A stretch of 5,894 nucleotides of DNA from Pseudomonadota bacterium (GCA_021827445.1 JAKAVW010000202.1:1-5894); one strand, 5' to 3'; numbered from the stretch's first letter, positions 1 to 5,894 are shown. A program made the numbers and translations. Notes: generated from the letters alone by a model not told the origin.

Positions 1-1688
1 TTCAGAATGAAAACCAGACCCTGGCCTCCATTACCTTCCAGAATTATTTCCGTATGTATGAAAAGCTTTCGGGCATGACCGGTACCGCGGACACCGAAGC
101 CTTTGAGCTGAACCAGATTTACGGGCTGGAAGTGGTAATGATACCGACTCATAAGCCGGTGAAACGGACGGACTTTGCCGATCTCATCTATCGCACCAGC
201 CAGGAAAAGTGGACGGCCATTGTTGAGGATATCCGCGACTGTCAGCAGCGTGGCCAGCCGGTACTGGTGGGTACTACCTCTATCGAGCATAACGAATTCT
301 TGTCCCGCCAGCTCAAGCAGGCGGGGATTCCTCATGAAGTGCTGAACGCCAAGCAGCATCAGCGTGAAGCAGAGATTATTGCGCAGGCCGGCAAACCAGG
401 AATGGTGACCATCGCCACCAATATGGCGGGGCGTGGTACCGACATTGTGTTGGGCGGCAATGTCGAACATCAGGTGGGCATGGTGCTGGCCAATCCAGAT
501 TTGGAAGAAGCGGAAAAAGCCCGACAGATCGAGTCTCTCAAGGGTGCCTGGCAGGGACTGCATGATGCGGCGATAGCCGCGGGCGGACTCCATATTGTCG
601 GCACCGAACGTCATGAATCGCGGCGGGTAGACAACCAGTTGCGGGGGCGCTCCGGTCGTCAGGGCGACCCCGGCACCACCCGTTTTTACCTTTCCCTGGA
701 TGATCCGCTGATGCGTATTTTTGGCAGTGACCGTCTGGGCGGTCTGATGCAGAAGCTGGGCATGAAAGAGGGCGAGGCGATTGAGCACAGTTGGGTGACC
801 AAGTCGATCGAGAATGCCCAGCGCAAGGTGGAAAGTCGCAACTTCGATATCCGCAAACAGTTGCTGGAATACGATGACGTGGCCAATGAGCAGCGCCGGA
901 TCATCTATCAGCAGCGTAATGCCTTCATGGATGCGGATGACGTCAGTTCGGAAATCCAGGCGCTGCGTGATGACGTCCTCGACGCGGTGCTGGCCGATAC
1001 TGCGCCCGAAGGCCTTATGGAGGAGCGCTGGGATCTGCCTGGCCTGGAAGCGGCACTGGAGCGGATTTTTGGTCTGCAGGTTTCGGTCGGACAATGGCTG
1101 GAGCAGGATAAGGGCCTCGCCTACGCCGCTTTGCGCGAGCGGATCATGGAGATGGTGTTGTCGGCTTATGCGGCCAAGGAAGAACTTCTGGGTAGCGAAA
1201 TGGCGCGTCACTTCGAGAAGTCCATCATGCTGCAGGTTCTGGACAGTCAGTGGAAGGACCATCTGGCGAGCATGGATCATCTTCGTGAAGGCATCCATCT
1301 GCGTGGATATGCCCAGAAAAATCCCAAGCAAGAATACAAAAAAGAATCGCTGGCCATGTTCAATGTCATGCTGGGGCGGGTGCGCGAAGAGGTGATCAGT
1401 ACCTTGTCGCGCTTACATGTGAGCCCGACGCCCGCAGAACCAGTGGATTGGGATGCTCTTGCCCGGGTTGCCCAGCCCCAGCATTTGCAGTTCTCCCATC
1501 CTGATTTTGCGGCGGCTGCAGCGCCCGCCGTTGAAAATGCAGGCCTTGCTGTGGCGGGGTTCGGGATCATTGGTGAACAGGAGGCTGGTCATGACCCCGT
1601 AGTCAATGGGGACAAAGTGGGGCGGAATCAGCCCTGCCCCTGTGGTTCCGGTAAAAAATACAAGCATTGTCATGGGCGCTTGCAATAA
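1..1688 (+). CDS. secA: Preprotein translocase ATPase SecA, C-terminal part (5' end outside window)
   Basis: SecA is the cytoplasmic motor that drives unfolded preproteins through the SecYEG channel using ATP. The reading frame is open from base 3 (QNENQTLASITFQNYFR, a SecA hallmark), so the ATG at 54 is internal; about 350 N-terminal residues, including Walker A, lie upstream. Visible in order: the end of NBD1 (SGMTGTADTEA, about 69-101); NBD2 with GTTSIE (270-287), TNMAGRGTDI (417-446) and the arginine-finger motif QLRGRSGRQGD (636-668); the helical scaffold (KVESRNFDIRKQLLEYDDVAN, about 828-887); the helical wing; and the two-helix finger (LDSQWKDHLASMDHLREGIHLRGYAQK, split across about 1239-1319). 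An Ala/Pro-rich linker leads to the zinc-binding tail CPCGSGKKYKHCH (Cys at 1635, 1641, 1668 and His at 1671), the SecB/ribosome-contacting element. It aligns to E. coli SecA almost gap-free and ends in the same GRLQ. Nothing suggests damage. argJ follows after 9 bases. Confidence 0.98.
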   Translation, partial: QNENQTLASITFQNYFRMYEKLSGMTGTADTEAFELNQIYGLEVVMIPTHKPVKRTDFADLIYRTSQEKWTAIVEDIRDCQQRGQPVLVGTTSIEHNEFLSRQLKQAGIPHEVLNAKQHQREAEIIAQAGKPGMVTIATNMAGRGTDIVLGGNVEHQVGMVLANPDLEEAEKARQIESLKGAWQGLHDAAIAAGGLHIVGTERHESRRVDNQLRGRSGRQGDPGTTRFYLSLDDPLMRIFGSDRLGGLMQKLGMKEGEAIEHSWVTKSIENAQRKVESRNFDIRKQLLEYDDVANEQRRIIYQQRNAFMDADDVSSEIQALRDDVLDAVLADTAPEGLMEERWDLPGLEAALERIFGLQVSVGQWLEQDKGLAYAALRERIMEMVLSAYAAKEELLGSEMARHFEKSIMLQVLDSQWKDHLASMDHLREGIHLRGYAQKNPKQEYKKESLAMFNVMLGRVREEVISTLSRLHVSPTPAEPVDWDALARVAQPQHLQFSHPDFAAAAAPAVENAGLAVAGFGIIGEQEAGHDPVVNGDKVGRNQPCPCGSGKKYKHCHGRLQ

Positions 1689-1694
1689 GGAAAG
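1687..1694 (+). promoter_or_regulatory. Ribosome binding site of argJ
   Basis: AAGGAAAG overlaps the last two bases of the secA stop codon. Its AAGGA core ends 6 bases before the ATG at 1698. It is the clearest Shine-Dalgarno in the left half of the window and supports that ATG as the argJ start. Confidence 0.75.
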
Positions 1695-1697
1695 CAT

Positions 1698-2924
1698 ATG
1701 GCCGTTGGTCTCTACCCGCCCCGGGATATCCTGCCTATAGCGGGGGTTCGCCTTAGCGTGGCACAAGCAGGCATTCGTTATGCGAATCGTGCTGACCTGA
1801 CCCTGATCCATCTGGCGGAAGGGTCCCAGGTGGCGGGTGTTTTTACCCGTAATCGTTTCTGTGCGGCGCCGGTGCTGGTGGCACAGCGTCACCTGACGGC
1901 GGGACCCGGTGTGCGTGCGCTGATTATCAATACGGGCAATGCCAATGCGGGTACGGGCGCCGCCGGGTTGCAGGCGGCAGAGGCGAGTTGTCAGGTGGTG
2001 GCCGGGCAGTTGGGTTGTGCGCAGGAGGCCGTTTTGCCTTTTTCTACGGGCGTCATTGGCGAACCGGTAGCGCTCGCGGAGAAAATTGCCGGGGTGTTGC
2101 CAACCTGTATCGAGACGCTCGCCGAAGATCACTGGGAGGTGGCCGCAGCCGCGATTATGACCACGGATACCATTGCCAAGGCTTGTTCCCGGCAGTTGGA
2201 AATGGATGGTGTGACCATCACGGTGACGGGCATGGCCAAGGGCTCAGGGATGATCCGCCCGGATATGGCCACGATGCTGGCCTATATCGCCACCGACGCC
2301 CCTTTGCAGGGGGCGGCAGTGCAGCAGTGCCTGCAGGAGGCTATGGCGCAATCCTTCAACCGCATTACGGTGGATGGTGACACTTCGACGAATGATGCCT
2401 GCATCCTGATGGCGACGGGGCAGGCCGCGCTACCGCCTATCTCTTCAGTAGCGGATCCCCGCTACCTAAGCCTGAGAGACGCCATCACGGCCGTGGCGCA
2501 GTGGCTGGCGCAGGCTGTGGTGCGCGATGGCGAGGGGGCGACCAAGTTTATCCCCATCCACGTTCTGGGCGGGCGTGACGCAGCAGAGTGCCTGCAGATA
2601 GCCTACCGGATGGCCCATAGTCCATTGATCAAGACGGCTTTCTTTGCTTCTGACCCGAATTGGGGACGTCTGCTGGCGGCCATTGGTTCAGCCGGCGTGG
2701 ACGACCTGGAAGTGGATGGGGTGCAGGTCTGGTTGGGCGACACGCGCATCGTCCGCGACGGTGCCCGCGACCCTGATTATAGTGAGGCAGCCGGACAGGC
2801 CGTGATGGCCCAGGAGGAAATCCCGGTGCGAGTTGATCTGGGCAGGGGGGCCGCCGAGGCGCAAATCTGGACCTGTGACTTATCCTATGACTATGTCCGT
2901 ATCAACGCCGATTACCGTAGCTGA
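1698..2924 (+). CDS. argJ: Glutamate N-acetyltransferase / ornithine acetyltransferase ArgJ
   Basis: ArgJ moves the acetyl group from N-acetylornithine to glutamate in the cyclic arginine pathway; bifunctional members also make N-acetylglutamate from acetyl-CoA. The 408-residue length is normal. Seen directly: the oxyanion-hole pair Thr117-Gly118 (FSTGVIG), the TTDT segment (Thr158), Lys181 in MAKGSGMI, and the self-cleavage motif DMATMLAY, where the chain is expected to break between Ala191 and Thr192 (Thr codon at 2271), giving an alpha chain 1-191 and a beta chain 192-408 with Thr192 as N-terminal nucleophile. Glu279 (DGEGATKF), Asn403 and the final Ser408 (YVRINADYRS) match known substrate-contact positions. 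The ATG has a good ribosome site at 6 bases. Whether it is mono- or bifunctional cannot be told from sequence; checking for an argA-like or argE gene elsewhere would help. The stop codon overlaps the next start (TGATG). Confidence 0.97.
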   Translation: MAVGLYPPRDILPIAGVRLSVAQAGIRYANRADLTLIHLAEGSQVAGVFTRNRFCAAPVLVAQRHLTAGPGVRALIINTGNANAGTGAAGLQAAEASCQVVAGQLGCAQEAVLPFSTGVIGEPVALAEKIAGVLPTCIETLAEDHWEVAAAAIMTTDTIAKACSRQLEMDGVTITVTGMAKGSGMIRPDMATMLAYIATDAPLQGAAVQQCLQEAMAQSFNRITVDGDTSTNDACILMATGQAALPPISSVADPRYLSLRDAITAVAQWLAQAVVRDGEGATKFIPIHVLGGRDAAECLQIAYRMAHSPLIKTAFFASDPNWGRLLAAIGSAGVDDLEVDGVQVWLGDTRIVRDGARDPDYSEAAGQAVMAQEEIPVRVDLGRGAAEAQIWTCDLSYDYVRINADYRS

Positions 2925-3913
2925 TGTTTACCGTTCCCGTCGCCACCGGAATTATTGAAGATGCCTCCGGGCGCTTGCTGGTCTCACTGCGCCCGGAGGG
3001 TAAGCCCTGGCCAGGTTTTTGGGAGTTTCCCGGCGGCAAAGTAGACCCCGGCGAAACGCCGGAACAGGCACTGGTCCGGGAGCTATGGGAAGAGGTGGGC
3101 ATCACCGTTACGGCGCCGGAGTTGTTCCGGGTGCTCGATTATACCTATCCGGAGCGTGCGGTGCGCCTGCATTTTTACCGGGTGCGGCATTGGACGGGCA
3201 CTGCCCATGGGCGGGAAGGGCAGGAGGTACGTTGGCTCTATCCTTGGGAAATTCCGGCGCTGGAATGTCTCCCTGCGAATCTTCGTATGACGGCGGCGGT
3301 ATTGGCGGAGGCTTTGCCTCAGCCGTCCCTTTGCCTGATTGCCGATCCGGACAGGTTGCTGCTACTCGATTTTCAGCAGTCTCTGGAAGCTGCGCTGGGC
3401 GCTGGACTGCGCTGGTTAGTGCTGCGCTGCAAAAACGTGCCGGATGCCCCAACCGCCGCCGTACTGTCGGCGCTGTGTGCCGGGGTGTTGGCGCAGGGCG
3501 CGCAGGTCTACCTCAATCATCCTGATCCTTTGCCCGACTGGCCACGGACCGGACGGCATCTGACGCAAACCCAGCTTGACGCGGGGGTGCGATCCGAAGC
3601 GGCTTTCGGGGTGTCTTGTCATGATGCTGCAGGCTTGCTGCAGGCGGCGCGGCGTGGTGCCCGCTATGCCTTTCTCTCGCCGCTTTTCCCCACCCCGAGC
3701 CATCCGGGTGCGGCGGCGCTGGGGTCTCAGGCTTTCGCGGCGATGGCCACTGAGTCGTCTTTGCCCCTTATTGCGCTCGGTGGGATGACGGCAGCACGGG
3801 TGCCCGAGGCTCTGGCCGCTGGCGCGTGCGGTGTGGCGGTACTCTCCGGTATTCTCGAAGCGCAAGACCCTGCCGCTGCCACCCGCGCTTATCTCCAGCA
3901 CTGGAACGGGTAA
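2924..3913 (+). CDS. mutT: MutT-type Nudix hydrolase fused to TenI/ThiE-like domain
   Basis: The N-terminal half (1-130) is a MutT domain, which hydrolyses 8-oxo-dGTP to the monophosphate and so prevents A:T to C:G mutations. The Nudix box is complete (Gly38, Glu44, Arg52-Glu53, Glu56-Glu57, Gly59). Phe35, Glu98 and Asn119 occupy the same numbered positions as E. coli MutT residues for 8-oxoguanine recognition and catalysis, so this activity is well supported. Residues 135-329 form a TIM-barrel domain of the thiamine-phosphate synthase/TenI family (LRCK, LNHP, GVSCHD, SPLFPTPSHPG, ALGGMT, GVAVLSGIL). It lacks several ThiE catalytic residues, so thiamine phosphate synthesis is doubtful. The fusion is a known architecture; what the second domain does is not settled. 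The start overlaps the argJ stop (TGATG) with no clear Shine-Dalgarno, suggesting translational coupling. An 11-bp inverted repeat lies 40 bases inside the frame. Confidence 0.93.
   Translation: MFTVPVATGIIEDASGRLLVSLRPEGKPWPGFWEFPGGKVDPGETPEQALVRELWEEVGITVTAPELFRVLDYTYPERAVRLHFYRVRHWTGTAHGREGQEVRWLYPWEIPALECLPANLRMTAAVLAEALPQPSLCLIADPDRLLLLDFQQSLEAALGAGLRWLVLRCKNVPDAPTAAVLSALCAGVLAQGAQVYLNHPDPLPDWPRTGRHLTQTQLDAGVRSEAAFGVSCHDAAGLLQAARRGARYAFLSPLFPTPSHPGAAALGSQAFAAMATESSLPLIALGGMTAARVPEALAAGACGVAVLSGILEAQDPAAATRAYLQHWNG
2964..2999 (+). repeat. Perfect 11-bp inverted repeat inside mutT
   Basis: CCTCCGGGCGC (2964-2974) and GCGCCCGGAGG (2989-2999) are exact reverse complements separated by 14 bases. 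Ten of the 11 pairs are G-C, so the mRNA should form a stable hairpin starting 40 bases after the mutT ATG. There is no U-run directly after it (the T5 at 3016-3020 is 17 bases away), so it is not a standard intrinsic terminator. It falls in codons for DASGRLLVSLRPEG, a normal part of the MutT fold, so protein constraint may explain part of it. Confidence 0.8.
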
Positions 3914-4876
3914 ATGGCCCTTATTTCCGTCGTTATTCCGCTCTACAACGAGGTCGACAGTGTCCTGCCGCTTTGTAGGGCCCTGAGCCATGCCTTGGGG
4001 GACGCTGATGCCGAGGTGATCATCGTCGATGATGGTAGTCGGGACGGGAGTGCCGCGGCTTTGGACCGCGCGGCAGAGGCGCGGGGCGCGCAATTCAAGA
4101 TCATCCACCTGCAGCGCAATTTCGGCCAGACGGCGGCGATGCAGGCGGGGATCGATGCCGCCTTGGGCGAAGTGATTGTGACCCTGGATGCGGATCTGCA
4201 AAATGATCCGGAAGATATCCTGCCTCTGGCCCGGCGTCTGCTGGAGGAGAATCTGGACGTGGTGGCCGGCTGGCGGAAAAACCGGCAGGACGGTCTGTTG
4301 TTACGCAGAATGCCGTCGCGGATTGCCAATCATTTGATTCGCCACCTCACGGGGGTTTATCTGCACGATTATGGCTGCACCCTCAAAGCCTATCGGGCCT
4401 CGGTGATCAAGGGGGTGCGCCTGTACGGCGAAATGCATCGCTTTATCCCGGCCTGGCTTTCCACCCTGACTTATACGGATCGCATCGTCGAGGTGCCGGT
4501 ACGGCACCATCCGCGCCGGGCGGGGCACAGCAAATACGGCATCACCCGTACCTTCCGGGTGCTGGTGGATCTGCTCTTCGTCAAATTTTTTCTGGGCTAC
4601 AGCCAGCGACCCATGCATTTTTTCGGGGTGATCGGGCTGGCGTTATCAGGCATCGGTTCGGCCATGCTGCTGTATCTTTTTGTGGATAAATTTGGCTATG
4701 GCGCGGCGATTTCCGGACGCCCCATGCTGATTGCCGGTGTGCTGTTTTTCCTCGCCGGACTGCAATTTCTCAATACCGGCATTGTTGGGGAGATGTTGTC
4801 GCGCATTTACCATGAGTCTCAGGATAAAAAGACCTATGTGGTGCGTCACACGATACATCTTGATCCGCCCGCGTGA
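3914..4876 (+). CDS. Family 2 glycosyltransferase, polyprenyl-phosphate sugar transferase type (ArnC/DPM1-like)
   Basis: Enzymes of this group move a sugar from a nucleotide donor to undecaprenyl phosphate at the inner face of the inner membrane, making a lipid-linked donor for later glycan decoration. The GT-A domain (1-230) shows VVIPLYNE (6-13), VDDGSRDGS (38-46, Asp39-Asp40), NFGQTAAMQAGI (69-80) and the metal-binding LDADLQNDPE (91-100, Asp92 and Asp94). DYGCTLKAYR (152-161) closely matches the DYGCMLRAYR of E. coli ArnC, and GHSKYG (204-209) is also typical. Two hydrophobic segments at about 234-256 and 270-292 fit the usual two-helix C-terminal anchor. Length (320) is normal. The ATG directly abuts the mutT stop (TAAATG); only a weak GGA lies 8 bases ahead. 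The sugar cannot be told from sequence; mannose, glucose, N-acetylhexosamine or an aminoarabinose precursor are all possible. The adjacent deacetylase makes an amino sugar attractive (inference). Confidence 0.92.
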   Translation: MALISVVIPLYNEVDSVLPLCRALSHALGDADAEVIIVDDGSRDGSAAALDRAAEARGAQFKIIHLQRNFGQTAAMQAGIDAALGEVIVTLDADLQNDPEDILPLARRLLEENLDVVAGWRKNRQDGLLLRRMPSRIANHLIRHLTGVYLHDYGCTLKAYRASVIKGVRLYGEMHRFIPAWLSTLTYTDRIVEVPVRHHPRRAGHSKYGITRTFRVLVDLLFVKFFLGYSQRPMHFFGVIGLALSGIGSAMLLYLFVDKFGYGAAISGRPMLIAGVLFFLAGLQFLNTGIVGEMLSRIYHESQDKKTYVVRHTIHLDPPA

Positions 4877-5589
4877 AGCCGGTTCCCATTCTGATGTACC
4901 ACAACGTAGCGGTGGCCCCGAAAGGGGTCAGGCTGCGCGGCCTCTATGTTTCGCCCCGGCGTTTTGCGCGGCAAATGGCGCTGCTGCAGTGGTTGGGTTA
5001 TCGCGGTTTGTCCATGTCTGCGGCGTTGCCCTATCTGCGTGGGGAGCGGGAGGGCAAGGTGGCGGTGATTACTCTGGACGACGGTTATCGGGATAATCTC
5101 GAATGCGCATTGCCGGTATTGCGGCGCTATGGCTTTACCGCCACCTGCTACGTGGTGAGCGCCGCCATCGGTGCCGACAATCACTGGGATGCGCAGCAGC
5201 TTGGGACACATAAGCCACTGATGAACCTGAATGAGTTACACCGCTGGCGGGATGCCGGAATGGAGGTCGGGGCGCACAGCCGTCATCATCCGCGCTTGCC
5301 GGAGCTGGGTGAATCCGAGCTGGACGATGAAGTGGCGGGTTCCAGGCGCGAACTGGAAGAAATATTGACGGTGCCGGTGACCCAATTCTGTTATCCCTAT
5401 GGTGCGGCAGGGCTGCGTGAACGGGAGGCGGTCCGGCGCGCAGGTTTTGCCGCCGCGGTGACCGTGCGGCGGGGTCGCGCCCTGCCCGGTGGGGATCTCT
5501 TTGATTTGCCACGGGTGATGGTCGGCGGGCATCACGCGTCCCATGTGTTCCCCCTGCAACTGCTGACCCGGCATGAGGACCACCATTGA
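4873..5589 (+). CDS. NodB-type polysaccharide deacetylase family protein
   Basis: Carbohydrate esterase family 4 enzymes remove N- or O-acetyl groups from sugars using a divalent metal. The 238-residue protein opens with ILMYHNV (6-12), then has TLDDGY (67-72, Asp69 as likely base, Asp70 as metal ligand), HSRHH (135-139, His135 and His139 as metal ligands) and CYPYG (173-177). DLPRVMVGGHH (211-221) may carry the late motif. All core catalytic positions look intact. There is no signal peptide or membrane helix, so it should act in the cytoplasm or at the inner leaflet, not on mature surface polymer. The GTG start overlaps the upstream stop by four bases (GTGA), and no Shine-Dalgarno is evident; the ATG at residue 8 would cut the first strand, so GTG is preferred. 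It is not ArnD-like in sequence. Placed between two glycosyltransferases, it probably deacetylates a biosynthetic intermediate of an envelope glycan. Substrate unknown. Confidence 0.9.
   Translation: MKPVPILMYHNVAVAPKGVRLRGLYVSPRRFARQMALLQWLGYRGLSMSAALPYLRGEREGKVAVITLDDGYRDNLECALPVLRRYGFTATCYVVSAAIGADNHWDAQQLGTHKPLMNLNELHRWRDAGMEVGAHSRHHPRLPELGESELDDEVAGSRRELEEILTVPVTQFCYPYGAAGLREREAVRRAGFAAAVTVRRGRALPGGDLFDLPRVMVGGHHASHVFPLQLLTRHEDHH
4913..4930 (+). repeat. Hairpin with GAAA tetraloop inside deacetylase start region
   Basis: TGGCCCC (4913-4919) and GGGGTCA (4924-4930) can pair over 7 bp, with one G-U wobble, around the loop GAAA (4920-4923). GNRA tetraloops are unusually stable in RNA. The element begins 40 bases after the GTG start and sits in codons for VAPKGV. 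It may be chance or may shape translation of this gene. Confidence 0.5.
5575..5579 (+). promoter_or_regulatory. Ribosome binding site that sets the TTG start of the GT4 gene
   Basis: GAGGA ends 6 bases before TTG at 5586, the ideal distance. An in-frame stop (TGA, 5574-5576) lies just upstream, so no earlier start in this frame is possible nearby. The site lies inside the end of the deacetylase gene. Confidence 0.75.
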
Positions 5590-5894
5590 CCACCGCCCCG
5601 CGTCTGCTCTGGGTGGGCACCAACCCCGGCGGTGGCGGTACGGAAACGCATATGATCACCCTGAGTCGCGCCCTGGCGGAGCAGGGGGTGGAGATGCATT
5701 GTCTGGTGCACCCCCAGGGACGGATCGCGCAGTCGCTGGAAACTGCGCCGGTGACCCGGCATTTCGGAGTCTTCCGCAACAGCGCCGATCCCGGCGGCAT
5801 CCGTGCCTTGCGTCGAGCTATCCGCAGGGTGCAGCCGGACTGGGTCATCGGCAGCTTCAGCAAGGAATACTGGCCGCTGGCCCTGGTCAGCCGC
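5586..5894 (+). CDS. Family 4 (GT-B) glycosyltransferase, N-terminal part (3' end outside window)
   Basis: The first 103 residues show the opening of a GT-B glycosyltransferase of the RfaG/WcaL-like group: a first strand RLLWVGTN (6-13), the glycine-rich loop PGGGGTETH (14-22) that contacts the donor or acceptor in this fold, a helix (MITLSRALAEQG), a second strand (VEMHCLVHPQG), and then a helix of RALRRAIRRVQPD type followed by strand WVIGSFSKEYW, where the N-terminal domain continues. The donor-binding EX7E motif would lie beyond the window. The start is TTG, overlapping the deacetylase stop as TTGA, with GAGGA 6 bases before it. Starting at GTG 5613 or ATG 5652 would remove the first strand or the glycine loop. 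No signal peptide; expected to act on the cytoplasmic face in lipopolysaccharide or exopolysaccharide assembly. Substrate cannot be called from this fragment. Confidence 0.87.
   Translation, partial: MTTAPRLLWVGTNPGGGGTETHMITLSRALAEQGVEMHCLVHPQGRIAQSLETAPVTRHFGVFRNSADPGGIRALRRAIRRVQPDWVIGSFSKEYWPLALVSR

Noticed and set aside
54..56. ATG at 54 as the secA start
   Set aside because: The 17 in-frame codons before it encode conserved SecA sequence, so the gene is cut by the window edge rather than starting here.
1413..2132. Long minus-strand open frame of 239 codons across the secA/argJ junction
   Set aside because: It mirrors two well-supported plus-strand genes, has no recognisable domain, and is biased in composition as expected for an antisense shadow in GC-rich DNA.
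3006..3020. Palindrome CCTGGCCAGG followed by five T, looking like a terminator
   Set aside because: The palindrome has no loop, so a hairpin would keep only about three pairs, and it lies inside the conserved KPWPGFWEFPGG coding segment of MutT.
3625..3645. Direct repeat of TGCTGCAGGC, two copies one base apart
   Set aside because: Only 10 bp and fully explained by Ala/Leu/Gln codons in a normal helix of the barrel; no sign of a mobile element or array.
3416..4201. Minus-strand open frame of 261 codons opposite mutT and the GT2 gene
   Set aside because: Low-complexity Arg/Gly/His-rich translation with no family signature, lying opposite two clear genes.
5450..5472. Inverted repeat CCGCCGC/GCGGCGG with a 9-base loop in the deacetylase gene
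   Set aside because: GC-only 7-bp arms in Ala and Arg codons are easily produced by chance in this composition, and the position near the end of the gene suggests no role.
5573..5585. ATG at 5573 as a start for the last gene
   Set aside because: It is in a different frame from the glycosyltransferase, and its bases overlap the GAGGA ribosome site that serves the TTG start.
5135..5863. Minus-strand open frame of 242 codons opposite the deacetylase and GT4 genes
   Set aside because: Arg/Pro/Ala-rich shadow translation; the plus strand encodes catalytic motifs over the same bases.

Overview
The window is a single, tightly packed, plus-strand gene train with no gap longer than 9 bases between genes and nothing convincing on the minus strand. 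It looks like a GC-rich proteobacterium. The SecA fragment follows the E. coli protein almost without gaps. The order secA-argJ-mutT, with a MutT that carries a C-terminal TenI/ThiE-like domain, is a pattern I associate with gammaproteobacteria and relatives such as Pseudomonas or Acidithiobacillus. I cannot fix the genus from sequence alone; an Acidithiobacillus-like organism is a guess.

Region by region: 1-1688 is the C-terminal ~60% of secA (preprotein translocase ATPase), open at the left edge. 1698-2924 is argJ (arginine biosynthesis, acetyl recycling), with its self-cleavage site intact. 2924-3913 is a two-domain protein, an N-terminal MutT Nudix hydrolase fused to a TenI/ThiE-like barrel. 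3914-4876 is a membrane-anchored family 2 glycosyltransferase of the polyprenyl-phosphate sugar type. 4873-5589 is a NodB-type polysaccharide deacetylase without a signal peptide. 5586-5894 is the start of a family 4 (GT-B) glycosyltransferase that begins at a TTG codon and runs off the right edge.

How they fit: the left half (secA, argJ, mutT) is housekeeping, covering protein export, arginine synthesis and nucleotide-pool sanitation. The right half (GT2, deacetylase, GT4) looks like the start of an envelope-glycan locus, in which a sugar may be loaded on undecaprenyl phosphate, deacetylated, and used with further glycosyltransferases. The junctions are TGATG, TAAATG, GTGA and TTGA, so the five genes from argJ onward are probably co-transcribed and translationally coupled. 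No terminator or promoter could be supported inside the window.

I found no CRISPR, mobile element, RNA gene or defence system. The points most worth a second look are the TenI/ThiE-like domain that lacks canonical ThiE catalytic residues, an 11-bp perfect inverted repeat just inside the mutT reading frame, a smaller GAAA-capped hairpin just inside the deacetylase gene, and the direct joining of housekeeping genes to a glycan cluster.
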